A stretch of 62,101 nucleotides of DNA from Flavobacteriaceae bacterium (GTDB lineage: Bacteria; Bacteroidota; Bacteroidia; Flavobacteriales; Flavobacteriaceae): NCBI GenBank assembly GCA_016764435.1, contig JAESRX010000039.1, forward strand, positions 1-62,101. Direction: 5' to 3'. The first letter of the stretch is position 1, and every line of letters begins with the position of its first letter. A program made the position numbers and the translations under genes. Below are positions 26,024 through 35,327 of the stretch, one piece after another. A model generated the notes under the pieces. The model was not told the DNA's origin and made no database searches. It worked only from the letters and a program-made list of their open reading frames with translations.

Positions 26024-27538
26024 CTATGGATGTCGCTTTAAATAATCAATTATTGCTTTCCGAATATCACTTGCCGTATCTGAAGGTCTATATTTATAAA
26101 TAGTGACGATACCTGGAGCATCTTTCTTTAGAAAAGGAATATCATTTCCTGTAAGGAGATACTCACTAAAGGCAACAGAATACACTTTATCTGGAACTAT
26201 TTCTAACCTATTATTTAACCATATTTTTTTCTCCTTATTATACTCAAACTGAAAACGCTGTAAATAGGCCCCTTTCCCTTTTTTTAAGCTTCCGTAATTC
26301 AACGTTTTTATCAATAAACTTCCTTTTAGGTCAACTTTTAACACAGCACCGCCAAAAGGGAGTACTCGAAAAATATCCACTCCTGTAATCGCTCCTTCTA
26401 ATTGATCATCTATCCTGATAGAACCTCCATTTACTATGGCTCCATCTACTCTGTTACCAAAGGAAAATGCCATCGCTTTCGTAATCAACAAACCTAAGTT
26501 GGTTTGAGTACTTCGTACAAAAGAATCGCGTCCATCTAAGGGAATTGTAGCGGTATATATGACCTCCATTGGCTGTTCCATTATTTTATGTAATTGTTCA
26601 TTTAAAAGAACATTCCATTTGTTTACTAATTTTGAAATTCCTTTATCCTCTCCAGTTGCTGCATTAATCGCTCTCAGTTCAGAAACGATACGTAACTCTT
26701 TTGTCTGTGTGTTAAATGTGACCCTATGGATATATGCGGTTTTCGCATTGGCATCTGCTTTTGTAATCACACTGTTTCCTACTGGCACCGACATATTCAC
26801 ATGCTCGTGTCCTCCCATAATTAAAGGAATATTAGGCAATGACTTTGCTAACAATATATCCTGCTCTATAGTTAAATGTGTAAGTCCAAAAATGAGGTCT
26901 GTTTTAGGTAGCAAATTGTTATTGGCATAAATAGCCGATTGATAAAAATCACCGTAGGCTACATAGTTTTTAGGGTTTGAATTTATAGTTGCACTAATAA
27001 AACCAATTTTTATGGAAACACCCTCCCTATTTTTAACATGAAAAATGACTTCTTTCGGTAACGGAACGGTTTTATTCAATTTTCGAATACTAAACCTTGA
27101 CAGTCCTTCTGGTGTTTTATGCATGGGATTCGTAGCGATCCATTGGAAAGTAGACTCATTCAATCTTTCTTGTAGTTCTTTTTCATTTAAATCAAACTCA
27201 TGATTCCCCATCCCTACAAGGTCAAATTTCATAGCATTCATTACTTCGACCATATGTTTTCCTTTGACGCTCTTTCCTTGGATTTTTATATTCCCAAGTA
27301 GTGACGGGTTTAAAAAATCTCCCGCCATAAACATAAAGGTATTGGGGTTTTCTGCAAGTAAATCTTGATGAAGTTTTTCAAGCCTAGCCATCCCTCCCAC
27401 ACGACCACCTTCTAATGGAGATATTTCATAAACGTCATTTACTTGTAAAAATGTAAATGAGACTATCGGATTTCTTTCTTTACAGGAATGCAACATAGTA
27501 CAAGCCAGGAAAAGAACTATTATTTTTAAGAAACGCAT
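26024..27538 (-). CDS. 5'-nucleotidase/UshA-type metallophosphatase lipoprotein
   Basis: A 504-residue exported enzyme of the UshA/5'-nucleotidase family, which hydrolyses nucleotides outside the cytoplasm. The lipobox is LHSC. The N-terminal metallophosphatase domain has VNDVYEI, MAGDFLNPS, GMGNHEFD and GGHEHVN; the first motif has Asp but Tyr in place of the usual His (DxH), a variant I believe is shared by one subgroup. The C-terminal 5'-nucleotidase domain (about 320-500) has VNGGSIR and the LPFGGAVLKV strand. An upstream TTG at 27553 would add five residues; the ATG at 27538 gives the better signal peptide. Confidence 0.88.
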   Translation of the reverse strand: MRFLKIIVLFLACTMLHSCKERNPIVSFTFLQVNDVYEISPLEGGRVGGMARLEKLHQDLLAENPNTFMFMAGDFLNPSLLGNIKIQGKSVKGKHMVEVMNAMKFDLVGMGNHEFDLNEKELQERLNESTFQWIATNPMHKTPEGLSRFSIRKLNKTVPLPKEVIFHVKNREGVSIKIGFISATINSNPKNYVAYGDFYQSAIYANNNLLPKTDLIFGLTHLTIEQDILLAKSLPNIPLIMGGHEHVNMSVPVGNSVITKADANAKTAYIHRVTFNTQTKELRIVSELRAINAATGEDKGISKLVNKWNVLLNEQLHKIMEQPMEVIYTATIPLDGRDSFVRSTQTNLGLLITKAMAFSFGNRVDGAIVNGGSIRIDDQLEGAITGVDIFRVLPFGGAVLKVDLKGSLLIKTLNYGSLKKGKGAYLQRFQFEYNKEKKIWLNNRLEIVPDKVYSVAFSEYLLTGNDIPFLKKDAPGIVTIYKYRPSDTASDIRKAIIDYLKRHP

Positions 27539-27645
27539 ATTTTTTTGGGCCAAAATAATCTATTATTTCTTATCTCACCATCCCTAGTTTGCTTTATTAG
27601 CAATTAATTTGTAATTTCAAGATCTAAAACTGCTATTTTAGTGAC

Positions 27646-29286
27646 ATGAACTCTGATAAAAAGTTTACCGTACAAAGCATTAGCCGTCCATATATAATTG
27701 CATTAATTTCAATTATTATATTTTTTGGACTCGGCATACTTATGCTCCGTGAGAAAGAAATCACCTTTCGAAATAATATCGCACAGAATGTGTATGCTGA
27801 ATATGTCTTGGAATCAAAGAAAGACTACATAAAAACTGCTATTGACAGAAAAATAGCTGAATTACAACAACAATTCAATTTTCAAAAACAAACCAGAGAT
27901 AGTGCTTTCTTTTGGAGTAAAGACTTTCAGGATATCATTAAAAAAGAATCCTTGATGCGTATCAAAAATATGCAACTTAAAAAAGGGGGCTATGTATGGG
28001 TAGAAGAAATTTATAATTATGATGGCGGTGATAAATTCGCAATTCAGCTCCATAATCCTACGATACCTGAGATGAATAACAAATGGCTATCAACCAACGA
28101 CAAAGACCTCATGGGAGTAAAATTCTATGCCCTCATGTTAGACGTTGTTAGAAATAACAAAGATCCCTATTTTCAATACTGGTATCCAAAGTTAGGAACA
28201 GATACAATTACTCAAAAAATCTCTTATGTCAAGCTATTTAAACCTTTTGATTGGGTCATTGGAACTGGCGTCCATTTGGATGAAATTGAAACCTTTAGAA
28301 CAAGATCACAGTCAGAATTTGACATAAAATTTGCTCCTTATAAAAAAAGCACCTTTATTTATGTACTCATTCTTTTGGCCATAACGTTATATATCGCCCT
28401 TTTACATAAAAAAAGGATTCAAAATTTAATTCGTTTTTACATTTCTAAAGTCGCAGAAAAGGAAGAACAGCTCATTCGCTTTAATACTGATTTAGAATTA
28501 ATTATTTCTGACAGAACAAAAGATCTGCAGGAAATAAACGTGCAATTAAAAACAGCAAAAGAGGCTGCCGAAGAAAGTAATAAGCTAAAAACTGCGTTTC
28601 TTGCGAACATGAGCCATGAAGTAAGAACCCCTATGAATTCTATCCTCGGTTTCTCTGATTTATTAACTGATAAGGAAAATACCCCGGCTCAAATAAAGAG
28701 GTATGTTGGTTTCATTCAAAAATCAGGACAACAATTATTAAATACCATCAATGATATTTTAGATGTTTCTAAATTAGAGGCCAATCAACTAGAAGTCTCC
28801 AAAGAAGACATCTCTCTCAATGAAATTCTAAAAAACATACTGACGGACTCAGAGAAACTACATGAAAACCCTGAGATAACACATACATTATTAAATCCCA
28901 ACTTAAACGACAACATCATTATCTCTACGGATCCGACAAGGTTCAAACAAGTATTTTTAAAATTAATAGGGAACGCCTATAAATTCACAAACAAGGGAAG
29001 TATTACTTTTGGATACCATCTCAACACTCAAAAAAAAGAGACTGAACTCCTGTTTTTTGTAAAAGATACGGGTATAGGCATAACAAAAAATAAACAGCAC
29101 CTGATATTTAATCATTTTTCTCAGGCAAATGACACAGAATATAGACAAGGAAATGGAATTGGCCTTAGTATTTGTAAAGGCTTAATAACCTTAATGGGAG
29201 GTGAAATATGGTGCGATTCTGAAATAAATAAAGGAAGTACGTTCTTTTTTACCCTACCATTTTCTTCTAATCCTCAAAAACAATAG
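27646..29286 (+). CDS. Cache-domain sensor histidine kinase
   Basis: A 546-residue membrane kinase. Helix 1 is at about residues 17-35, then a periplasmic sCache_2-like sensor (about 40-230; KGGYVWVEEIYNYDGGD and KLFKPFDWVIGTGV are typical), helix 2 at about 241-258, a coiled segment, the HisKA domain with FLANMSHEVRTPMNSI (H324) and the ATPase domain with N box GNAYKFTNKG, DTGIGI and NGIGLSICKGL. There is no receiver domain and no response regulator gene nearby, so it is an orphan kinase. Cache domains of this type often bind small organic acids or amino acids. Confidence 0.93.
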   Translation: MNSDKKFTVQSISRPYIIALISIIIFFGLGILMLREKEITFRNNIAQNVYAEYVLESKKDYIKTAIDRKIAELQQQFNFQKQTRDSAFFWSKDFQDIIKKESLMRIKNMQLKKGGYVWVEEIYNYDGGDKFAIQLHNPTIPEMNNKWLSTNDKDLMGVKFYALMLDVVRNNKDPYFQYWYPKLGTDTITQKISYVKLFKPFDWVIGTGVHLDEIETFRTRSQSEFDIKFAPYKKSTFIYVLILLAITLYIALLHKKRIQNLIRFYISKVAEKEEQLIRFNTDLELIISDRTKDLQEINVQLKTAKEAAEESNKLKTAFLANMSHEVRTPMNSILGFSDLLTDKENTPAQIKRYVGFIQKSGQQLLNTINDILDVSKLEANQLEVSKEDISLNEILKNILTDSEKLHENPEITHTLLNPNLNDNIIISTDPTRFKQVFLKLIGNAYKFTNKGSITFGYHLNTQKKETELLFFVKDTGIGITKNKQHLIFNHFSQANDTEYRQGNGIGLSICKGLITLMGGEIWCDSEINKGSTFFFTLPFSSNPQKQ

Positions 29287-29477
29287 TCAGAAGGATAAAT
29301 TTTAAAGCACACACTCATCCCTCCTATCCTTTAAAAACTAAAGCTATTCTAATTTGAGAAGACTCTTACGTATAGCCTGTTGGACCTTCTTCATCTATAC
29401 GTTTACTTGATAATTCATGAAAATATAATACTATTAAATAAGGAATCGTACGTATTTCTACAGTACGTTTAACATTG

Positions 29478-30335
29478 CTAAGAAAACACCTTAACAGCTT
29501 CATTGTAAGCGCTCTCGAAACTCATCGCCCTCAAATTTGTAGACGCTTTCTGCTGATTAAAATAGGAAACAAGTTGTTCTGTTGGCATATTCCCCGTTAA
29601 ACTGTCCTTCGCCATAGGGCATCCTCCATATCCCTTAATCGCCCCGTCAAACCGGAGACAGCCAGCCTTATAAGCCGCGTCTACTTTTTCATGCCAAGTG
29701 CTTGGTGTTGTATGTAAATGAGCTCCAAATTCAATGTGTGGATATAATGGAATTAAATGAGAGAATAGATAGTGAATTGTTTTTCCATCAGCTACGCCAA
29801 TAGTATCCGATAAAGATAAAATTTTAACGCCCATTCCTATAAGTTTTTCTGTCCATTGCGCAACGATATCCACATTCCAAGGATCTCCATACGGATTCCC
29901 AAATCCCATGGACAGGTATGCGACCACTTGTTTGTTCTTTTGGCTCGCTAAGTTTAATATTTGGTCCAAAGTTCGAATAGATTCCGCAATGGTTTTATGT
30001 GTATTACGCATTTGAAAAATCTCAGAGATAGAGAAAGGGTAGCCTAAATAATCTATTTCTTCAAATTTCAAGGCATCGGTCGCTCCTCTTACATTGGCTA
30101 CAATAGCCAATAAGCTACTTTCGGTTTTACTTAAATCTAGTTGCTTTAAAACAGCTGCCGTATCCCGCATTTGTGGGATGGCTTTAGGGGAAACAAAACT
30201 ACCAAAATCTATCGTATCAAAACCGACCCTTAATAAGGACGTAATATACCTCACTTTTTGCTCTGTAGGGATAAAATGACTTTTAATCCCCTGCATGGCA
30301 TCACGTGGACATTCGATAATTTTTACGTTGTTCAT
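29478..30335 (-). CDS. Hydroxymethylglutaryl-CoA lyase
   Basis: A 285-residue TIM-barrel lyase of the HMGL-like family. It splits HMG-CoA to acetyl-CoA and acetoacetate, the last step of leucine breakdown. Signatures are the N-terminal ECPRDAMQG (catalytic Arg and metal Asp), the HLHTT metal histidines and the Cys loop GGCPMAKDSLTGNMPTE. A homologous 2-isopropylmalate synthase-like role is unlikely at this length. The other leucine-degradation genes are not in the window. A promoter element lies directly upstream. Confidence 0.92.
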   Translation of the reverse strand: MNNVKIIECPRDAMQGIKSHFIPTEQKVRYITSLLRVGFDTIDFGSFVSPKAIPQMRDTAAVLKQLDLSKTESSLLAIVANVRGATDALKFEEIDYLGYPFSISEIFQMRNTHKTIAESIRTLDQILNLASQKNKQVVAYLSMGFGNPYGDPWNVDIVAQWTEKLIGMGVKILSLSDTIGVADGKTIHYLFSHLIPLYPHIEFGAHLHTTPSTWHEKVDAAYKAGCLRFDGAIKGYGGCPMAKDSLTGNMPTEQLVSYFNQQKASTNLRAMSFESAYNEAVKVFS

Positions 30336-30342
30336 AGGAACT

Positions 30343-30350
30343 CAAAGATA
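30343..30350 (-). promoter_or_regulatory. -7 element TATCTTTG for HMG-CoA lyase gene
   Basis: A TAnnTTTG match on the minus strand, with its G only 7 bp from the ATG at 30335, so the leader would be very short. Confidence 0.5.
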
Positions 30351-30368
30351 CAATTAGAAATGAATTTA

Positions 30369-30989
30369 TCAATTTAAAATTAAAAAAAATGCCATAGAGA
30401 TAAACACAATCACTTGTATCCATTTCATACGGACTTGTAGTCGCTGATTTCCTTTAATTAAGGCCGCAAAATTTCCTGCAAAAACAGAAACTCCTATAAA
30501 AACACACAGGGCCTGTAACATAAATAAAAGCCCCAAAACATAAAACTGTAACACTGTTGACAATGAGTCACTAAACAAAAAACCTGGAAAAAAAGCGATA
30601 AAAAACAAGGTTACTTTTGGATTTAATACATTCATTACAAAGCCTTTTCTTATTAACTTAAAAGTACTTTCACTTGTTGAAAACTTGGCATCTATTGCTA
30701 TGACACTAGTGTCTCTATATACTTGATATGCCAAGTAGCACAAATATAAGGCCCCAAATATTTTAATTCCTAAAAACAACTGTTCTGATTGCTGGATGAG
30801 TGCAGCAACACCAAAGGCCACTAAGCTAGTGTGAACAAGAATTCCCAAGACCAACCCAAGCCCTGTTAAAATACCTTCTTTTTTTCCAAAACTGATACTT
30901 TGCATTAGAACAAACACAATGTCAGGTCCCGGCATAACCGTTAAGAGTACCGATGCGGTAATAAAACTAAGTATCACTTCTGTTTCCAT
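30369..30989 (-). CDS. LysE family translocator
   Basis: A 206-residue inner-membrane exporter of the LysE/RhtB family, which exports amino acids. The N-terminal MPGPDIVFVLMQSISFGKKEGILTGLG region (quoted in part) and the KGFVMNVLNPKVTLFFIAF block are family marks. About six membrane helices are expected. The start overlaps the pyrD stop by one base (TAATG), so the two are translationally coupled. Substrate unknown. Confidence 0.9.
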   Translation of the reverse strand: METEVILSFITASVLLTVMPGPDIVFVLMQSISFGKKEGILTGLGLVLGILVHTSLVAFGVAALIQQSEQLFLGIKIFGALYLCYLAYQVYRDTSVIAIDAKFSTSESTFKLIRKGFVMNVLNPKVTLFFIAFFPGFLFSDSLSTVLQFYVLGLLFMLQALCVFIGVSVFAGNFAALIKGNQRLQVRMKWIQVIVFISMAFFLILN

Positions 30990-32020
30990 TAAGATTTTAA
31001 AATAGCTTTATTAATACGTTTGATAAGACCGGGACCTTCATAGATAAACCCCGTATAAATTTGAACTAAATCCGCACCTGCCGCAATTTTCTCAAGCGCA
31101 TCTTTCTCAGAATGAATTCCACCAACACCAATAATAGGAAATGCTTTGTTCGATTTTTCTGATAAATACTTAATCGTTTGTGTACTTAATTCTCCTACCG
31201 GCTTCCCACTCAATCCACCGTTCCCAATTGCATCTAATTTCTCGGTACTTGTTACTAATTTACTCCTATCCATAGACGTATTTGAGGCAATAACACCATC
31301 TAATTTAGTCGTTGCTATCAATTCAATAATTTCATCCAATTGATGGTGATTTAAATCTGGTGCGATTTTTAATAAAACGGGTTTATAAATATCAAATTTG
31401 CTATTTTCTGATTGAATCTGAGATAATAAATCGAATAAAAAATCTTTGTCTTGTAACTTCGCCATACTTCCAACATTCGGGCAACTTACATTGACTACAA
31501 AATAATCTACAAAGGGATGAAGCGCATTAAAGCAAGCGGTATAATCACTGGCATATTGATCCGAACTACTACTCGTATTTTTACCAATATTTCCTCCTAT
31601 CAATATTTTATTGTCGTTATATTTTAATTTTTCAACAGCGGCTAAAACACCTCCGTTATTAAAACCCATTCTATTAATAAGAGCATTGTCCTCAAGGAGT
31701 CTGAAAATTCTTTTTTTAGGATTTCCTTCTTGTGGTTCTGGAGTAACGGTCCCTATTTCAATAAATCCAAAGCCGAAATTTGCCAATTCGTTAAATAACA
31801 CCGCATTCTTATCAAATCCAGCCGCTAATCCCACCGGGTTTTTAAAGGTCAATCCAAATAATTTTCGTTCCAATTTAGGATCTTCCAGTAGATATATTTT
31901 CCTGAATATAAAACCCATTCCAGGTATTTTACATAATAAGCGAATACTTGCAAATGTAAAATGGTGAATTTTCTCAGGGTCAAATAAAAAGAAAAACGGT
32001 CGAATTATTATTTTGTACAT
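30989..32020 (-). CDS. pyrD: Dihydroorotate dehydrogenase, quinone-type N-terminus
   Basis: A 343-residue flavoenzyme of pyrimidine synthesis, oxidising dihydroorotate to orotate. The N-terminal helix [20 protein letters not shown] is the membrane-associating extension of class 2 (quinone) enzymes. The FMN site is [10 protein letters not shown], and the C-terminal [16 protein letters not shown] block binds the FMN phosphate. At the catalytic-base position the sequence reads VNVSCPN (C180), where class 2 enzymes such as E. coli PyrD have Ser. The frame extends upstream to 32068, across the pheT terminator, so I take the ATG at 32020. Confidence 0.93.
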   Translation of the reverse strand: MYKIIIRPFFFLFDPEKIHHFTFASIRLLCKIPGMGFIFRKIYLLEDPKLERKLFGLTFKNPVGLAAGFDKNAVLFNELANFGFGFIEIGTVTPEPQEGNPKKRIFRLLEDNALINRMGFNNGGVLAAVEKLKYNDNKILIGGNIGKNTSSSSDQYASDYTACFNALHPFVDYFVVNVSCPNVGSMAKLQDKDFLFDLLSQIQSENSKFDIYKPVLLKIAPDLNHHQLDEIIELIATTKLDGVIASNTSMDRSKLVTSTEKLDAIGNGGLSGKPVGELSTQTIKYLSEKSNKAFPIIGVGGIHSEKDALEKIAAGADLVQIYTGFIYEGPGLIKRINKAILKS

Positions 32021-32046
32021 GTATATGAGTTTTGGCGAAATTAGAA

Positions 32047-32076
32047 AAAGCCTTTGACATAACATCAAAGGCTTTT
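32047..32076 (-). terminator. Terminator after pheT
   Basis: Twelve-base arms AAAAGCCTTTGA / TCAAAGGCTTTT with a 6-base loop, T run on the minus strand, about 25 bp past the pheT stop and just upstream of pyrD. Confidence 0.85.
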
Positions 32077-32099
32077 AACTTTTTAGTATATAAATTTAA

Positions 32100-34526
32100 T
32101 TAACGTAGTGTAGCTCCCAAATTCTTTTCGAAAGACTGTGTTAATTTCTGCATTATCTTGTCTATTTGCTTGTCATTTAATGTTTTGTTTTCATCTTGAA
32201 TCACAAAAGTAACCGCATATGATTTTTTACCTTCAGGTAATTTATCTCCTTCGTAAACATCAAATAAATCAACATTCTTTAATAATTTACGTTCTGATTG
32301 ATGTGCGACATTGAAAACCTCTGTAAAAGTGATGCTATCATCCACTAATAAGGCTAAGTCACGTTTTACAGACGGGAATTTTGGTAAAGCCTCTATTTTA
32401 ATATTTTTCTTATTGGAAACTTGCATCAAGTTAGCCCAATCAAAATCAGCAAATAATACTTGTTGTTTGATTCCGAATCCTTTTAGGATTCCTTTTTTAA
32501 CCACTCCTAAATCAACTAATTTTATTTTCCCTAAACTCAAGGTAATTCCTTCTGAAAAGACATCGTTTTTAGTAGGACTCGTTTTAATTTTATCAATTCC
32601 CAATCGACTTAATAAAGTACTTACAATTCCTTTTATATAAAAGAAATCTGAAGTTTTAGCTGCCGTCACCCAAGAATCTCGGGTTCTGTTCCCTGTCACG
32701 AACAAGGTTAAATGTTTTGTTTCTGTGTATGCCTCACTAAATTTATGATATGTTTTACCAAATTCGAAAAACTTAAGTGATGGGTTTTTACGGTTGATAT
32801 TATAAGAAACTGACTCCAGTCCACTGAATAACATCGATTGACGCATCACAGATAAATCATTACTTAAAGGATTTAAAATACGCACATCATATTCCGGATT
32901 TAACTGCTCTGAAAATGCTACATATTCCGGTTTTGTCAATGAATTAGCCATCGTTTCGTTAAAACCTTGTGCAATTAATTGCTCTGCAATTTTATTTTCT
33001 TGTTTGGTCGGGTCAAATTCAGAAAAAGAAATAGAGGTGTTTAACTTGTGTGAAAACTTAATATTATTATATCCATACACCCGTAAAATTTCCTCAATTA
33101 CATCGGCTTCACGGGTAACATCCACACGGTATGCGGGGATAGTTAAACCCAAACCTCCTTCAGTTTCACTATTCAGTCGAATATCTAAAGAAGCTAAAAT
33201 ATTTTTCACCACTTCACGATTGATGACTTCACCAATTAATCTATCCATCTTCTCATAGGAAAGGAATACTTGGAAATCTTCAATTTTCTCAGGATATATA
33301 TCTTGAATATCAGAAGTAACTCTACCTCCAGCAACTTCCTGAATTAATAAAGTAGCTCTTTTCAATGCATACTGTACAAAGTCTGGGTCAATTCCACGTT
33401 CAAAACGGAAAGAAGCATCCGTATTCAAGGCATGTCTTTTAGCTGCTTTACGAACCGCTACCGGATTAAAATAGGCACTTTCCAGGAAAATAGCTATGGT
33501 GTCATTATGAACTCCAGAGTCCAAGCCTCCGAAAACTCCCGCCATACATAATGGTTCAGAACTTCCGTTACAAATCATTAAATCATCTTGGTGTAAGGTG
33601 CGTTCTACACCATCAAGGGTTGTAAATTTAGTTCCTGCTTCTAAGGTTTTAACTAAAATTTTATTCCCTTTAATTTTATTAATATCAAAAGCATGTAATG
33701 GTTGTCCTAATTCATGACATACATAATTAGTAACATCCACTATATTATTAATAGGGTTTATCCCAATGCTTTTTAACCTATTTTGCAACCATTCTGGAGA
33801 CTCTTTTACCGTAATATCGGTAATTGTAACTCCTGTATAACGTGGTGCTTTTTCATTGTCCTGAACATCAACATCAATTTTCAGAGTTCTATCATCCACA
33901 TTAAAATTACTCACAGAAGGAGAAATTAACTCTAAGGAAATTCCTTGGTGCATTAATCCTGCGCGCAAGTCACGTGCAGTTCCGTAATGGCTCATTCCAT
34001 CAGCTCGATTAGGTGTGAGTCCAATTTCAAAAACCTCGTCTATTTCAATATTAAAGACTTCCGCTGCTGGTGTACCAGGAACCAAATCTTCGTCTAAGAC
34101 CATAATTCCGTCATGTCCAGAACCGAGTCCTAATTCGTCTTCGGCACAAATCATTCCGAAACTTTCTTCGCCTCTAATTTTTCCTTTTTTTATTTTAAAC
34201 TCACCGCCTTTTTCATCGTATAAAACAGTTCCAATAGTCGCAACAGGCACCTTCTGTCCCGCCGCTACATTAGGAGCTCCACAAACAATCTGAATCGGCG
34301 CTTCCGCTCCAATATTTACAGTAGTTACTTTTAATTTATCCGCATTTCCATGTTGCACACAAGTCAACACTTCTCCAACTACAATTCCTTTTAAGCTTCC
34401 TTTTATAGATTCTACGGTTTCAATTCCTTCCACCTCTAATCCTAAATCGGTTAACAACTGTCCTGTTTTCTCCGCTTCCCAATCCACTTTTAAAAACTGC
34501 TTCAACCAATTATATGATATCTTCAT
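32100..34526 (-). CDS. pheT: Phenylalanine--tRNA ligase beta subunit
   Basis: An 808-residue subunit of the alpha2-beta2 enzyme that charges tRNA-Phe. Domains in order: N-terminal tRNA-binding OB fold (about 40-150, GIVVGEVLTCVQHGNADKL), B3/B4 editing domain (about 200-400, with DVTNYVCHELGQPLHAFD), B5 domain (about 405-475) and the catalytic-like core (about 480-700), then the C-terminal FDX-ACB anticodon-binding domain (about 712-808, ALPKFPSVKRDLALLVDD). Length is normal. pheS is not adjacent, as is common in Bacteroidota. Confidence 0.97.
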   Translation of the reverse strand: MKISYNWLKQFLKVDWEAEKTGQLLTDLGLEVEGIETVESIKGSLKGIVVGEVLTCVQHGNADKLKVTTVNIGAEAPIQIVCGAPNVAAGQKVPVATIGTVLYDEKGGEFKIKKGKIRGEESFGMICAEDELGLGSGHDGIMVLDEDLVPGTPAAEVFNIEIDEVFEIGLTPNRADGMSHYGTARDLRAGLMHQGISLELISPSVSNFNVDDRTLKIDVDVQDNEKAPRYTGVTITDITVKESPEWLQNRLKSIGINPINNIVDVTNYVCHELGQPLHAFDINKIKGNKILVKTLEAGTKFTTLDGVERTLHQDDLMICNGSSEPLCMAGVFGGLDSGVHNDTIAIFLESAYFNPVAVRKAAKRHALNTDASFRFERGIDPDFVQYALKRATLLIQEVAGGRVTSDIQDIYPEKIEDFQVFLSYEKMDRLIGEVINREVVKNILASLDIRLNSETEGGLGLTIPAYRVDVTREADVIEEILRVYGYNNIKFSHKLNTSISFSEFDPTKQENKIAEQLIAQGFNETMANSLTKPEYVAFSEQLNPEYDVRILNPLSNDLSVMRQSMLFSGLESVSYNINRKNPSLKFFEFGKTYHKFSEAYTETKHLTLFVTGNRTRDSWVTAAKTSDFFYIKGIVSTLLSRLGIDKIKTSPTKNDVFSEGITLSLGKIKLVDLGVVKKGILKGFGIKQQVLFADFDWANLMQVSNKKNIKIEALPKFPSVKRDLALLVDDSITFTEVFNVAHQSERKLLKNVDLFDVYEGDKLPEGKKSYAVTFVIQDENKTLNDKQIDKIMQKLTQSFEKNLGATLR

Positions 34527-35327
34527 CTGTATACTATTGTTTGTTTGTACTATGCATAAGTACGAATACTTATACTGTTAATTATTTATATGAGTTCCTT
34601 ATCACCTACAATACACACTTAAATAGTGTATCGCATTTCAAAAGTAGCAGCAAATATAATTATAACCGTATGAATAGTGGGTATAAAACTGGGTTAATTT
34701 ACATCCTTAAAAGGAAAAGTTAGAATAGGAGACCTAAGCGCTTTAATAAGCTTCCTTAAGTTCCGTATTCTTTTACATTTCCCTTTATAGCCAGAGCCTT
34801 CCACGAATAAACAAGATAAAACAATGAGAAGTCTTTCTGTAAATGAGTCTTAGAAGTTCTTGTTACCTAGACACCTTTTAAAAGAAACACTCCATGGCAT
34901 TTATTTTACAACCATCAGCCCCTTATTTTGGAGACAATATACTAGATAGATTTATGGGATTATTTACCCGTTTTTGTGAGATTTCAAAAGGCTTCTACTC
35001 TTCCGAATTTAAGTCTAAATAACCGTGTTTCTTCGAGCTATGACTAGTAAACAAAAAGCTGTCTCAACGGAAGACCTCTATCCATTACTGTGTTAGTATT
35101 TTTTTATAATGACGCGTAAAAGAATGCCATTATTACGCTATTTTAGCAAATCAGTAAACCAATATAAAAAACGCAAGCCTACCGCTCCCAATGGCACACC
35201 TTAATCAATCCAATGCCATAGGAGTCCTAAAACAAGAAAAGGTTTAAGATACATGTATAGAAACCAAGTTTATACAGAAATCACAAACTCTACCTATTAT
35301 TAAGTAACCAATCCTTACTTGAACTAA
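34527..35327. other. 800-bp stretch without a recognisable gene
   Basis: No intact gene longer than about 70 codons with coding character and no RNA gene is visible. On the minus strand near 35110-35190 the frame reads GVPLGAVGLRFLYWFTDLLK before a stop, which is a hydrophobic, gene-like fragment that may be a relic. The stretch probably contains the promoters of pheT and the plus-strand GTPase gene, but I found no convincing TAnnTTTG in it. Confidence 0.4.

Noticed and set aside
32021-32068. Longer N-terminus for PyrD
   Set aside because: It would run through the pheT terminator and adds residues unlike any quinone-type enzyme; [10 protein letters not shown] at 32020 is the family start.
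34514-34723. 69-codon plus-strand frame in the pheT upstream region
   Set aside because: Composition is random-like, it begins inside pheT and no regulatory or membrane pattern is visible.
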